DNA of 64,000 nt, taken from assembly GCA_024364735.1 (NCBI GenBank), contig JAGFNQ010000703.1, positions 296,920 through 360,919 of the forward strand, in the 5' to 3' direction. Under the pieces are notes generated by a model. The model ran no database searches. It was given only the letters and a program-made list of their open reading frames with translations, and had not been told where the DNA came from. Shown one piece after another: positions 43,433-55,699 of this stretch. Both the position numbers and the translations under genes were made by a program. The stretch comes from Boesenbergia rotunda (lineage: Eukaryota; Streptophyta; Magnoliopsida; Zingiberales; Zingiberaceae). Each line of letters opens with the position of its first letter. Position 1 is the first letter of the stretch.

Positions 43433-46400
43433 CTACATTGAGACAGCTAGAGATTGCGCTTCTGAGACAGCATCATTGACGAGTTCAGCTTTGTCAGTCT
43501 TGCATGCATGGATGGCAACGCAAACATCTGTGTCCTCCAGAAACTTTTCGCCATTGACAAGGATCAAAGGGCCATACTGGAGCACCAGCCTCTTACACTG
43601 TTCAGAGAGAAGAAAGGAAACATCAGATCTGAAACAAGCAGAAAATTTGATCCATAAGATGTTCAGCTACAGATGCGAGTGCCTTTTAAGCACAAAATTT
43701 ATCTGAAACCTGAATGGTTATTCAGTAAAGAAACATTGTTGATTTCTATTACAAGTAATTTTCAACTCTTATAAAAAAATACTAGAAAAGTTTACCTGTT
43801 GGACATATTGTTCTGCCTGGTTGCATTCCTTCAGAAGCATCTTGATTACCTCAAACTGCCAATTTCGTTAGGGGCACATAAGGTCAGCATTTGCAAATAA
43901 CAGTCACCCATATTTTGTTTAGTCAGAGTCCAGCAAACGATGGCAACCCAAGAAACATTATTTGCATTGGAAAAAACAGGGATAACTTGCATTGGTGACA
44001 CGATGAAAAAATAGAAAATGAACAAAGGGTTAACTACAAGGGCACCAAAGATATGATTACAAGTATAACATGTTGAAGTAGGAAATAAAATGATGGGTGA
44101 AATCCAACTGTTGATAAAAAAATAGTATTAATAAAATTCATGCTGCATAACAGTATAAATGAATGATGAAAACAAACAAATGTAGTTTTAATATAACACA
44201 GGGGAAATATTGAAATAAAGACATGAAGATGGGAAAGCAAAAATGGGAAAGAAAACAATGCTTACCTGTGAGTCAGGATCTTTCAGCTTAACTAGTACAT
44301 TGGCCATGACATCGCGACAAACGGAGCAAGAATTTTCAGTTTTTAGTAGACTAACAGAAAGCATCTGCTCACAAAGATTGAACTTTGCACAAAAGTCCTC
44401 TGGATGTATCTTAGAGATCTCGGCAAAGAAAAGTGCTGAATAGTAATCCACTAGCAGAAGACACTGCAAGAAAAGTTCATGACAACAGGATGAGACATGA
44501 AAATTTAAACAGAACCCTTATATGTGCAACCATCGAGAAACTTCTGAATAGAAGGGAATTCAAGCAAAAATAAAAAATAAAACAAAATAACGTTGTTCTA
44601 TTGATGTAAAGAATTACCTGCTCCTCAAACGGCTTCCACTCAGAACACGCTTGATGAAGGGTTTCAATTATCTCAGTTTGAGTTTTGTTTTTGTTGAGAT
44701 ATTGGATGGCCTGTGCAGTAAAGTTCTCGCACACTGTGCACAATTGTCCATTTCTCTTGACTTCTTTAAATGCTCTGATTGGGTTTTCAGGTAACTCAAG
44801 GTCAATTTCTGTTACTGGGATGATAAAGATAGGTGTTACAAGGTGCAACTAATTTGACTTATAAAATTTTGGCATGCTGCCGTATGTAAAAAAAAAATAG
44901 CATAAATTTTCTTTAGAAATCCAATGTCACGGTTAAGGTGTGTATTTTTCACAACTCAAAACAAAAAAGAAGCAAAATAAATTAACAGACTAACGTTCAA
45001 GACAATGAATGAAAATGCTGTGAATTCAAAAGACGCATTTAGATTCTGTTATCAGTCTTTTCCCATATCTTATTAACGACAGTGTAATAGATCAAACTCC
45101 ATCCACAGCAGCACTTACCACTCATACATCAAATGGAGTTCTTGAAATCCGTACATAACCAGTGACATTAATACTCACTTACCACTCATACACTCACAAG
45201 AAGCACAACTTGATATGCAAGAAAAAAAGGTCCAATCTGCTGCTATCACTACAACTAGAGTTGTAAAATAGGGTTCACATCATAAATAAGAGTTTAAAAA
45301 TGGAAACAACATTATGAAAAATTTTGAAATAATTTTCTGAAATTTTTGGAAAGGTTTGAGGGGATAATTAGACACAAGATAGGTTAGACACGAATTAATC
45401 GAGTAAAAGCATAAATTTCAAACTTCTCCTCCCCGTTTTTATTTCCTCTCGCCCGTGCCCTAACCCCATCGCGCCCCCCCCCCCCCTCTCGATGCAAAAG
45501 GTGGAACCGCCACCTTAGCGGGCCCCTGGTCCCGGCCCCACAAGTGTCCAGAGGGGGTAAATCACGGTTTTTACTGGTGGGGTAAGGCGCCTGAGACCGA
45601 GAGGATTTAAGCCAGCAGACCAGGTTTTTACCCCGTGTGCGACTGGTAACTCTCGAACCTAAGACCTCCGATGCAAGCAGTCAGACGCCTTACCAACCGA
45701 GCCAGCCCGTGGGGGGCACCTCCCCCCCCCCTCTTCGCGCACGCGTAGGAGAGATGCTACCCGATTTTCGAGCCAGCACGGGTCTTTGGGGGCGTGACAA
45801 GAATTCATCATCTACAAAAACAACAACCAAGCTTTTATCTCACTAAGTGAAGTTGGCTATATGAATCTTTTTACATCATTAAGCTCGACCCGACCCCCTA
45901 ATATATCTTCATCTCTATACAACAATTCATCTGTTTAATTTAAATTTTTATTTAGTTTTGAGTCATTATCTTGCAAATTTATCTCCACAATCAAATTTTA
46001 TGATTATTCTGACACAACAACAATTGACTAAACAAAGAGTTCTAAAAATGAGACAAAGTTGAAGTTCATACTGGCTACACGAAACGACCTTAAGTCGAAC
46101 CAAAACAATAGTAGAATGATGAAAACAAAGGAGTAATACTCTGTCCTTGTAGTAATTGAAAATTTGCTTGGTAATAAATAGATTATCCTAATGTTAGCAT
46201 GTCAGTCCTATCATGAAACTACTGGGGCTTCTTTTCAGAAATTTAAACCATGAACAAACTTTTTCCAGGTTAAAAGAAATTGTGCGATACAACATTATTT
46301 TCCCTTTTAATAATTCCACTACTTTCTCGCAAACAAATAACTCATCTGGTCTACTTACTCTACATGAAATCAAAGGGTTTGCATAATGCCCCATCATGAC

Positions 46401-46785
46401 TTAATCTTCAGCGGAACATTGTTGCAAAATATTTTATCCTGGCACAATTTCGAAAAACCTTTCAACAGTCTTTTACTCCAAATCTTTAGAAATTTGTTAT
46501 CATTCCGCATCAAGATAAAGAATTGATGATATCTACGGCCTTCCGTAATAGATCGAAGTGTTGTAACAATAACTAGATGCAACTGCTATTCTAATTCATT
46601 TGTCTTATTAAAAAATTTATGCAAACCAAAATGTAATTGAAGAACAATAGCCATATGAAAGAAAGGAGAAACAAGAATTATTGTTACATACTCAAAACAT
46701 CAATTTCGGCAAAACTTCTAGCATCAGCATTTTCCCAGCCAATAACAAAAATAAGAACAAGGAAGAACCACTCTCTTGAAGCCAT
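43433..46785 (-). CDS. Saposin B domain protein, five coding exons, 237 residues
   Basis: Exons (minus): 46785-46692, 44814-44618, 44463-44266, 43855-43796, 43597-43433. All introns are GT-AG, and the 714 coding bases stay in frame to TAG. Residues 1-22 (MASREWFFLVLIFVIGWENADA) form a signal peptide. Two saposin B domains follow with all six Cys each: 57, 60, 88, 98, 122, 128 and 143, 146, 174, 184, 209, 215; spacing CX2CX27CX9CX23-24CX5C. Saposins are lipid-binding helical proteins that, in animal lysosomes, present lipids to hydrolases; plant versions are probably vacuolar or secreted. NKT at 74-76 is a possible glycosylation site. The first intron holds transposon debris. An AG at 46791-46792 just before the ATG suggests a 5'UTR intron reaching to about 48775. 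Confidence 0.92.
45420..45798. mobile_element. Gypsy LTR remnant in saposin intron 1
   Basis: The right end, GAGATGCTACCCGATTTTCG then GGGGGCGTGAC, matches the gypsy LTR end at 36411-36458. The left part, CTCCTCC..CGC.. rich, resembles the CT-rich early LTR. The centre is occupied by a SINE. Most of the LTR is missing. Confidence 0.6.
45495..45720 (-). mobile_element. tRNA-derived SINE, minus strand, in saposin intron 1
   Basis: On the minus strand: GGCTGGCTCGGTTGGTAAGG (box A TGGCTCGGTTGG), GGTTCGAGAGTTACC (box B), then the same GGGCCGGGACCAGGGG...GGTGGCGGTTCCACCTTTT tail as at 39324-39552. Flanking C-runs with CTCTCG/CTCTTCG may be the target duplication. It lies in the same orientation as the saposin transcript. 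Confidence 0.82.
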
Positions 46786-48775
46786 TGACCCTGCAAGTGA
46801 AGTAGTCACAGGTTAGAACAGACTCGGCAGTTATAAAAAGAAATGTTCTCACAAAGGAAGAATCTTTTATGTACAACTTCATCACAAGTCTAAATTGACT
46901 ATTGATTTGTAATCAGCCTTGAAATAGCAAAATAAGATGTCAAATACAAGCATTGACGAGGGTGAACATTTACCTCACAATAAAATTGTTTAATTGTGAC
47001 TTAACAACAACACTACATATCACAAATTTAATTTATGTTTATTTATGTTAACAAGAGTAATCCGGTAGTAGTAAGAAACTGATGGACTTGCTGTTTTGTA
47101 CCGGTTATTGACTCTAGCAACATGTCTATTCATAATATCACCCAAAAGGGAAAACACATACAGATTTGTGATATGATGTCCAGCTTATGCTTCATTTGAA
47201 ATTTAAGAAACTCCTGGCATCATCACTTAGATGGTTGGTTCACAAAACAGAGCCTACCTTACAAAGTGAAGCTATCATATGTTTGCAATTGCAATCCCAG
47301 TAAACAATGTCAAGAGTTCAAAATGCTGAACCAAGAATATGTTAGTAAAGACGCGTTGAAACACTACAAAAAGATGACTTCCCTCCCTTCATGCCCTAAT
47401 ATTTCATTATAATAACAATGATATACTATCGTCTTTCTATCTCCTTCTCATAGTTCCACCTATTCTAATTCATATAGATTTACTTTTCTCAGTACGTCCA
47501 TGTATAGTTATCAATTATCCCAGTAAACAATGGCAAGAGTTCAAAATGCTGAACCAAGAATATTGTTAGTAAAGACGTGTTGAAACGCTACAAAAAGATG
47601 ACTTCCCTCCCTTCATGCCCTAATATTTCATTATAATGACAATGATATACTATCGTCTTTCTATCTCCTTCTCATAGTTCCACCTATTCTAATTCATATA
47701 GATTTACTTTTCTCAGTACGTCCATGTATAGTTATCAATTATCCCAGTAAACAATGGCAAGAGTTCAAAATGCTGAACCAAGAATATTGTTAGTAAAGAC
47801 GTGTTGAAACGCTACAAAAAGATGACTTCCCTCCCTTCATGCCCTAATATTTCATTATAATGACAATGATATACTATTGTCTTTCTATCTCCTTCTCATA
47901 GCTCCGCCTATTTTCATTCAAATAGATTTGCTTTTCTCAGTACGTCTATATATAGTTCTCAATTATCAGAACCTCTTTCTAACATCCTCCCTTATTTGTT
48001 CCTTGTTCCTCCCTTCTCATTAACACTGCTCCATATAGATGACGTTAATGACTCAAATAAAAATAAGGAAAAGAGGATATTTAAATATTTTTGTTTCAAT
48101 TGTGAAAGTACATGAAAGGAAAAGTGCCAAAAGGGCACTAAGCCATAGCCAACCAAAAGCAAGGGAGACAAGAAGGAATATCGTTCACATTAGCCTAGTT
48201 GCTTGAGCAAGCAAAGTGGTATTGATATTATTTAAAACATGAAAATAGAAAACACACCATAATCCAGTCTTTAACGACATCATCATCATTATCAAGCTAT
48301 ATTTTTCACAACTATTTGGTGCCACCTACATGTAACAAGGTAGCTCAAAAACATACTTTTTTATGGTGGGTATAAATTGGTTTCATCGATTGGATGAACT
48401 AAACCGACAGTTTTATCAGGAAAAAAAAACAACAACAACTTTGTACCCATCGATAACATTAAGCTAATTTGGCAATCTAAAATTTCGAACGTATGGCAAT
48501 TGTTGAACCCTAAACCTAATTTTGCTCCTAGGCCATTTCAACCAATTTCACTAGCTAAAAAATTCCAATAAGTACGATACTAAACTGACTCACGCATATC
48601 CAAATCATCATTCTCGCAAATTTATAATAAAAAAACACTGTTGAGAGAAAAAAATCGAAATACTGCAAATCAAAAAGTGAATTAGAACTTAAGCGCTAAT
48701 CATCGCAACACAGATAAAAAAAGGGGAGAAATCCCTAAGAGGAAATCGCTAAGGGAGAAGATTTGCATACAACCT
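46786..48775 (-). other. Putative 5'UTR intron of saposin gene
   Basis: A splice acceptor (TTGCAG) ends at 46791 on the minus strand, just before the ATG. A possible donor, CTGAG|GTTGTATGC, lies near 48769. Apart from the tandem repeat at 47298-47967, it is AT-rich with no gene. The intron is inferred; no transcript evidence. Confidence 0.45.
47298..47967. repeat. Three-copy tandem repeat, 223-224 bp unit
   Basis: Units start CAGTAAACAATGKCAAGAGT at 47298, 47521 and 47745. Units 1 and 2 and units 2 and 3 differ at only a few bases; the third drifts near its end (ATTTTCATTCAAATAG). No coding potential. Confidence 0.93.
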
Positions 48776-49100
48776 CAGAGCTACTCCGCTGCAATCCTTC
48801 CTCTCCGATTCGGATTCTTGATGAGGGTATGATTGCCAAGGCGGGGAAGAATCAAGGAGGGTATGATTGCGAGCAAGGAGACAAAACGATATCGACCAGT
48901 ACTTTATTGCATGATTGCCAAGCCCAAAATGGTTTTTGTCCGGTGTCTTTAACCTGTCGCTCATCGGAAAAACTTCCCGGCCAATTTCCCTAAATTCAGT
49001 ACCTGCCTTGTTATTAGTTGGAGTTTGTAGGCCCTCGTTGGGTAAAAAAGAATTGATATGCGTAAATCGTGATGATAAGCTGTTTGGGAATCTATAAAAA
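48776..49100 (-). promoter_or_regulatory. Likely promoter/first exon region of saposin gene
   Basis: GC-richer sequence just upstream of the putative 5'UTR donor, located where the first non-coding exon and promoter should be. I see no convincing TATA box. Short frames on both strands lack domains. It holds two GAGGGTATGATTGC repeats near 48824 and 48857. Confidence 0.35.
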
Positions 49101-49620
49101 CATTATAAATCTTTTTTTATAAAATTTAAAACTATCGAGATTTTTTTTATTTTTTAAAAGAATTAAAATGTGTTTAGTATGCTCTTTAAAAAATTAAAAA
49201 TAAAAATAAAAAAATAATTTTCACCTATATATTTATATTTGAGGAAAATATATATATATTTCACTTATATATTTCCACTTTTATTAATTATTTGAAAATA
49301 ATTTTCACTTATTTTCACCCATGGTACTAACCGTCATTTAAAGCAACGAAAATAGTCGGACCAATTATCTACCCGTCAAAGTTTAAGAGGGAGTTTGCTA
49401 TTTAGAAGCAAAAAAATATAGGTATTTTTTAAAATAGACTTTGAATTATCATTAATAACAAAAAATGATTTTGAAGTTTCAAAGACGTCAATGATAAAAA
49501 CAAAAAAGAAAGTCTAATTAGGACAAAGAAGGAGCAAGCAGATTTTGTGGCAAACGGGAAAGTAAAATTTCATCTGTTAACTATTCTACTGGCATAAGAA
49601 GTCAACCGTATTCGAACCTA
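49101..49620. other. AT-rich sequence at the left edge of a truncated Copia element
   Basis: Runs of A and T with TATATA and TTTTCACTTAT motifs. No gene seen. The 5' LTR expected for the element on the right is not recognisable here. Confidence 0.4.
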
Positions 49621-49627
49621 CAAATCA

Positions 49628-50464
49628 GCAAAGGAACTTTGAGAAAAAATCCTGGAGCTTCATGAAGATACCTCTGAAACAAAGCTGGCAAAACGAGATG
49701 TGCTCCACAACCTACTCAGCAACCTTCGAACGGGAGAAGGAGAATCAGTTACCTAACTGCACGCCAATCAAAGAGATGATTACGGGACTTAAGAACCTCA
49801 AAGAAACGGTAACAAGTCGTGATGCACAAAGGTATACCTTAAACTCCTTCCCGAGGACCCCGGACTAGACTTCAGTAATATACGCATACTATATTCTAAG
49901 GATCTTGAGATAAATACCTTAGAGCAATTATTTTTGACATTAGAACTTTATGAATCTTGGTGCATAGGAAAGAATAAGACAGATAACTTCGTCCTAAGTA
50001 CGAGGAAGATCTAGCACGAGGAGGAATCATCAACTGATGAAGAAGAAACAGTGTATATGGTAAGAAAACTATTTAAATACTTTAAATCTAAAACGTTTAA
50101 TAAAATGCAGGGTAAGAGGCGTTCCCCAAAGCAAAAAAAGATCCACTGCTATAATTGCAAGGAAGGACACATCAAGGAGAACTGTCCAAGGCTAAAGGTA
50201 AACAAGTCAAGACATAAGAATCTGAAGGCCACATGGGATGAATCATCATCAGATGAGTCCGATCTCATAGAATACGCCGGACTAGCACTGATAGCCACAT
50301 ATCTAGAAGAAAGCATCGATAAAAGGGGAGTCACGTCAGAAGAGAGCAACGATGAAGGGGGAACCTCCAAATTCGAAAACGACCTAGTAAGTGAGGTATG
50401 TCTACTTCCACCCGATCAACTCTATTTCGGCATTAAGAAAATAACTAATCCCTTTGTAAGTTAA
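49628..50464 (+). pseudogene. Degenerate Copia gag with altered zinc knuckle
   Basis: Across several frames: ELHEDTSETKLAKRDVLHNL and GESVTQLHA resemble the Copia gag (compare ELHEGTRDSRIAKRDLFLNQ in the SIRE gag). The frame at 50051-50464 carries CYNCKEGHIKENC, a zinc knuckle one residue short (CX2CX3HX4C), followed by KNLKATWDESSSDES, matching KALKATWDESSSSSS of the SIRE gag. Stops and frameshifts break it. No protease, integrase or RT follows. Confidence 0.75.
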
Positions 50465-51694
50465 AATTAAAAAATATAGATTTGAAGAAAAAAAGCATTT
50501 GCATGCCTAATAGATATGTATGATAAATTAAAATTAGAAAATGACAACTTGAAGGCTCAAGTTGAAAAACTCAAAAATAACCATGCATATTCAAAATATT
50601 TTCAAAATTCAAAAGTTAGATATTTTGAAGAACTAAATTGGTATTTACGATATCACAAGTGTCAAATTTAAAGAATTAATAGAAGTTATATTCCATCTAA
50701 AATTTTTATTAACCCTGTTGGTAAGAATTTATTTTGGGTCCCAAAATTTATACTAAATTGTAATATTTTATGTAATACTTGTTTGTCAATAATTAATGTT
50801 CTATTTATGTGTTAATTAATGCTTTATCTGCCATCCATTTGAAAATTATTGTACGAATATGTATTTATTACAGAAAATTTAGTTTTATTTTTTGATAATA
50901 GAGTTCACTGTGAGTTAACCATAAAAACTTTCTTTCGAAATTTTTGACTGTTAAATAGTTTTTTTAATGATTTTTCATTAAGAATGGATTTTTTATTTTA
51001 AAATTACTTTAAAATTAATTTTCATGAAATTCAATTTTTTGGGATCTATAGACTATCGGTTGAACATTGAGAAAAATTTCAAATTTATTTAAAGTAAAAA
51101 ATCTAATTTTAAAATTATTTCCTTCACAAATATCAATTATGAAATCAAAATTATTTTCTTATAGTTAGAAAATGTATTTTACTTTGGCAATTTTTACTGA
51201 GATGAATCTATTAAATTTCTAATTTAGATAAAAATTTGAATAATTTTTTACTATAAATAAATTTTTTATTGATAATCAGACTTTTAATTTTAAAAAATAA
51301 TTTCTGACCCATTTTTGAAAAACTAGATTTTTAGAAGACTATCTATTATCTATGACATATTATCAAAAAATTTTGAAAATTTTAAATGTTTAAATAATTT
51401 TTTATTTTAAAATTACATTTATTTTAAAAAATTACTAATGTTTATTTCTAATCAAAATTCATTTTAAGTTTCTTAAAACTTGGTCAAATTTTTTAAACAT
51501 GTTTTTATTAAAATTGATTTTATCCTTAACATGCTTTTTTTATGTGATCAAATGGGAAGAAAATATGATTAAGTTAAGGGGAGACTTAATTTATAATTTT
51601 TTTGAATTACATTATCAAATATTTATTTTTGTCATTTTATATGTTGTTTAACCTTAATTTAACTCGGGTTGATGTACGTCAAAAAGGGGGAGAT
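50465..51694 (+). other. Non-coding 3' region of truncated Copia element, with polypurine tract
   Basis: Near 50516 a frame gives KLKLENDNLKAQVEKLKNN, a remnant of the gag coiled-coil. The rest is AT-rich without genes. It ends TCAAAAAGGGGGAGAT at 51694, the polypurine tract. Confidence 0.72.
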
Positions 51695-52609
51695 TGTAAG
51701 TCCCCGGGATGAGTTTTGATGTGGTCAATCGATTCAAGTTAAATCCTGTAGGTATCTAATCCTTGTATCTAAGTGTGCAGAAATTTAGGAGTACAGAAAG
51801 TTGAGCGGATGACGCAACGGATGAGAAGAATGACATGGGAAGGGAGTCGACGGGCTCGATGCATCCGAGGGATGTGGAGGTATGTGGAGGAGTACGTCAG
51901 TGGAGCAAAAAGAATGAGCGCGACATCCGAGGGACGAGAAGCCGGGAGGAAGTACGCTCAAGGAGAAGGTCGGAGGAGGGTTTGGGCGAGCCCAATTCTG
52001 GAAGGCCCGAGATCACCCAAGAAGACTTGTAGGAAGACTAGTCAACAAAGTGCTGACCAAAGTCAACTCGAACTCCCGTAAATGGTGACGCCCTCATTGA
52101 CTCAAGTTCCTGTGTTCCCGGGTGCCCCAATCAACACAGATGCTTGAGACGTCAAATTTTATGCAGAAGTAGTCGTTCATGACCGTTACAACGAGGATAA
52201 CCCTGGAGCCACATGTCAAGCGCTCATGTAGGGTCACGTCAGCAACTGGATAGACTTTCACTGGGACTATAAATAGACCCCAGAGCTCGGTTACTTTGAT
52301 CGAATCAACTACAACAAATTTCTTCTCGAGTTTCTCTTATATTTTCTGAGTTCTAGTCTGTGTAAGTGGCTTCTCCGTCCCAAGAAATTTGATCTGGAGA
52401 TTGAGCTTATTTCCGCCTTAGATTAGCAACTACTTTGGTTACACCCAAGTAACCCTTTTTGTGTCTCTTCTCTTTCTATTGTTTTTTATATTACTAATGT
52501 TATTTACCTATGTGAACTAATATATATCATTGTTTAAGATGAACAAAAGATTATCTTTTTATTTTCAGAGGCAATTCACTTCCTCTTGCCGATAGCACGA
52601 TTCCCAACA
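51695..52609 (+). mobile_element. 3' LTR of truncated gag-only Copia element
   Basis: 915 bases from TGTAAGTCCCCGGG directly after the polypurine tract to GATTCCCAACA. It contains ACTATAAATAGAC (TATA box) near 52268. No matching 5' LTR is in the window. Confidence 0.85.
52264..52278 (+). promoter_or_regulatory. TATA box of Copia LTR
   Basis: GACTATAAATAGACC, a strong plant TATA box about 570 bases into the LTR; transcription would start about 30 bases on. Confidence 0.65.
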
Positions 52610-52678
52610 TTTTGGATACCAAACTTTTAAAAAAACTTTTTTAGTCCCAAAGTTAACACTTTATTTTTATTTTAGTCT

Positions 52679-52800
52679 AGGGTTCACCTTCCCAATTGAG
52701 TTATAGTGTTTAAGCTAAAAAAAATTAAAAATCTAAATCTCTTAGGGTTCGTCTTCCCAATTCAATTATAGTGTTTAAGCTAAAAAAAATTAAAAATTAA
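52679..52800. repeat. Two-copy tandem repeat, about 64-bp unit
   Basis: AGGGTTC(A/G)(C/T)CTTCCCAATT...TATAGTGTTTAAGCTAAA occurs at about 52679 and 52744, followed by TTAAAAA runs. It lies between two Copia LTRs; no coding potential. Confidence 0.75.
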
Positions 52801-52821
52801 AAATTAAAAATTTGTAGGGTT

Positions 52822-53808
52822 TTTGGGATCGATGCGTACGGAGGGGGTGAATAGTCGTTCATCCACTTTGGTCGCCGATTCTTCCTACACGTGTTAACGT
52901 GCGCAAGCGGAACTATAAACAATATAAACAATCAAACGTTAACACCAAACCTTTACGTGGGTCGGAAATGATACTCCTACTCCACGGTTGTCCGTAAGAT
53001 GGACGATCCCGATCCGTCGATGGATGACTCTCCGGAAGACCTCCGGCTAGTTCACGTCGCTCCTTGTGGGTGGAGAAACCTCGCCACAAACTCACGACAA
53101 CACCTGAGCACTAGGAGACTACTAATAAGCTCTAACCAAGCTTATTTTGTCAACCTTTGCCCAGCCAAACCGAGTCTCTTAAATAGAGTTCAAGGCTGAA
53201 AAACACTCGTTACCAGTAGACTAATGCCAACACTAGTCGACTGGTCCACCTCGGATTTGAACGTTACAGCCTAACGTTCGAATTCCAACCGACATCAGTC
53301 GACTGATCATCTGATTAGTCGACTGATCTTTCTGTGACCTTCATCAGTCGACTAATCCAAACATCAGTCGACTGTCCAAACCCTAAACCTAGGGTTTCAC
53401 TTCCCGAGTACAATTCTCTCACACTCGGACCCTCACGACTCAGCTGACTCTTCTTTTGTAGCTTCGACCTGTTGCCTTCAAGTCTTCTTCAACTTTATCT
53501 CTCGTCCCTCGGATGCATACGAACCCGTGGCTCGTCCTCATGCCATCCTTCGTGTGTGCCTCAAAGTGTCCTTCCCTCGGCTCATCGTTCCTGCTTTGTC
53601 CACAGTCCCTCGGATGCATACAAGCCCACGACTCGTCTCCTCATGCCATCCTTCACCGTACCCGAAGCCATCCAACTAAGTCTATGTGTATCCTGCAAAC
53701 CTGCACACTAATAACATACACATATCAAATACAAGGGTGAACCTAACTTAAACCCTTTACCTAAACATCAAAATACATGGTCACTCCGGACTATATATTG
53801 CTTCAACA
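52822..53808 (-). mobile_element. 3' LTR of minus-strand gag-only Copia element
   Basis: Plus-strand start TTTTGGGATCGATGCG (partner LTR has TGTTGAGATCGATGCG) and end GCTTCAACA beside the complement of a purine tract. It contains CAGTCGACTG palindromes at 53220-53385. Confidence 0.83.
53220..53385. repeat. AGTCGACT palindromes in Copia LTR
   Basis: Repeated ATCAGTCGACTGATC and related units near 53289, 53309, 53344 and 53365. The same palindrome occurs in the internal region at 54365-54475. Confidence 0.82.
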
Positions 53809-55108
53809 ATCTCTCCATTTTTTATGTTTGGCAATCCGTTTAAGTTAGGAAAAATAAATAGCAAATACAATGCTAAATAAACATTTGGACTTACGTTGTC
53901 AAGGCTTCACCTTGGACTTATACCGCCAATTCATATGCAATGCAAACATGCATGGATCCTATCACAAGACATCCCCACACTTAAACTCCCCAAGAGTTAG
54001 GATTTTTTCAAAAATGGGTTTTTTAAGAACCTCAAGGCTCCCCCTACATTGGACTTACAAAGGCCTTTTAAGAACTTCTACAAGGTTCCCCCTTTTCCAA
54101 CAAATGAGCAACAACGATCCCCCTTTACCTAAGCTCCCCCTTTACCGAAGCTCCCCCTTGACCTAGGATTTCTTGCAAAGGCGCGTTTGATTTCCCACTT
54201 AAACTTAACACTTATTCCCCTTTGCCACACATCAAAAGGACTCCAACAATCTCCCTTTTATTGAATCCTTTATCCTTTAATGATCATAAACAAAGTATAG
54301 TAACCCCCATAAGATTATACCCTTGTTTTACATCATTAGGACCCTTTTCGAGTGCTGAAAAACAGTTTCAGCCCGTATCAGTCGACTGTGACAGTTACCA
54401 GTCGACTAGCCTTGTCGAAACCCCAATTCATAGAATTATCAGTCGACTGCCCCCTGGACCAGTCGACTGATACCCTGATTTCAGTCATTTCAGCATTTTT
54501 GACCTAATTTCAAAAATACACTAGAAATTCCAAAATTTTGTGGAGAGATTTATGGTCCCCGTGTCTACCTGAGAAAAATACATTCAAAAATGTATCTATC
54601 ACCAATCCCAAGACTAAATGGTTCAATTGAACCTTGACCTAAAATCCTAGTTTTGGCTTCCCCTTGATGTATCTACCCATACCAACCCACAATGCATTCC
54701 TAGCATTGTTCTATATGGCATCAATACATCAAGAACCAATTTTCATGTAATATGACCCCAATGTCATATTTTCATGCATAAAGCACACACCCAATGTGCC
54801 CAAAATCTTAGAATTGAGACTCAAGTTCGTCTCCAACTCCTTTGGCACACTCTATGACCCATCTAGACTTCTGGGAGAAATCCTCCCGAGATCCATAAAC
54901 CATGGGTCCCAATTTGACTCCTAGAGCTCCCCCTTGAGCTCTTAGCCTTATCCACCTCCCTAGGTGACTCAACAAACACTAGGCCACACCGGTGTACCTT
55001 CTGTGACTCTTGACCTACAACCTTAACTTTTTTAACTTTGAACACCTTATCATTGGTTAAACACTTCTTCCCTTTAACTTTGGACAACTTGCCCTTAGTT
55101 AAGGTCTT
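53809..55108 (-). other. Non-coding 3' region of minus-strand gag-only Copia element
   Basis: Begins with the complement of the purine tract (CAATCTCTCCATTTTTTATG). No pol-like frame. AGTCGACT palindromes lie at 54365-54475. Many CTCCCCCTTT-like runs near 54030-54260 are purine-rich on the coding strand. Confidence 0.7.
54365..54475. repeat. AGTCGACT palindromes in Copia untranslated region
   Basis: Four units (near 54379, 54401, 54440 and 54462) matching those in the LTR at 53220-53385. Confidence 0.8.
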
Positions 55109-55558
55109 TTAATCTTTAAATGACACTCTCTTGTCATTCTTGAACTTCTCCTCCTTGCCATAGTTATATGCTACCCTAGCATATTTCTTTTCATTGGCAT
55201 TGAAGAATTTAGATCGGTATTCTAAACTCGATCTATCATTGTTGAGTTTTTGACCACCCAACACCATACCTAAACCCTTAGATCCAATAGTGAATCTATC
55301 TAGGGGTTTTAATTTATCAATCTTTGCTCTTAAAGCTTGATTTTCCCTTTCTAGGTTTTTAAACCTAGAATCAACATGTCCACTTTTGACATTCGTAGAC
55401 CTACCCATTCTAGGCATGTGTCTCCCCTTCTTAGGATTAATGTCTTGGTCCTTAGGTCTAATGGTCTTAGATTTATCATGATGCATGATTTTTCTAGGGG
55501 TTTGATCTACAATATTAACCCTACTCCTATCATGATATTTAAATCCAAAATTATGCAT
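55109..55558 (-). pseudogene. C-terminal gag segment of minus-strand gag-only Copia
   Basis: About 149 residues, basic, with a coiled-coil start (FKNLERENQALRAKIDKLK) and GSKGLGMVLGGQK. It corresponds to the post-TGA part of the gag at 20286-20855 (VLIENQVLRSKLDKLEKS, GLGYKPKTK). The link to the upstream gag is broken by frame changes. Confidence 0.7.
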
Positions 55559-55699
55559 GGATAAATAATTTCAATTATTTTTAACATGCATAGAGGAAGT
55601 TGAATTATGCTTAAAGTTAGGGATTACCTCTCTTACCCTTGTAGCTTCCTCTTGATATGAGTTTTCTTCTTCTTCTTCCTCTCCCATTTTCTCAAATGC

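Noticed and set aside
48749..48993. Small frames near the saposin first exon
   Set aside because: Overlapping frames on both strands with no domain; the region is better explained as leader and promoter.
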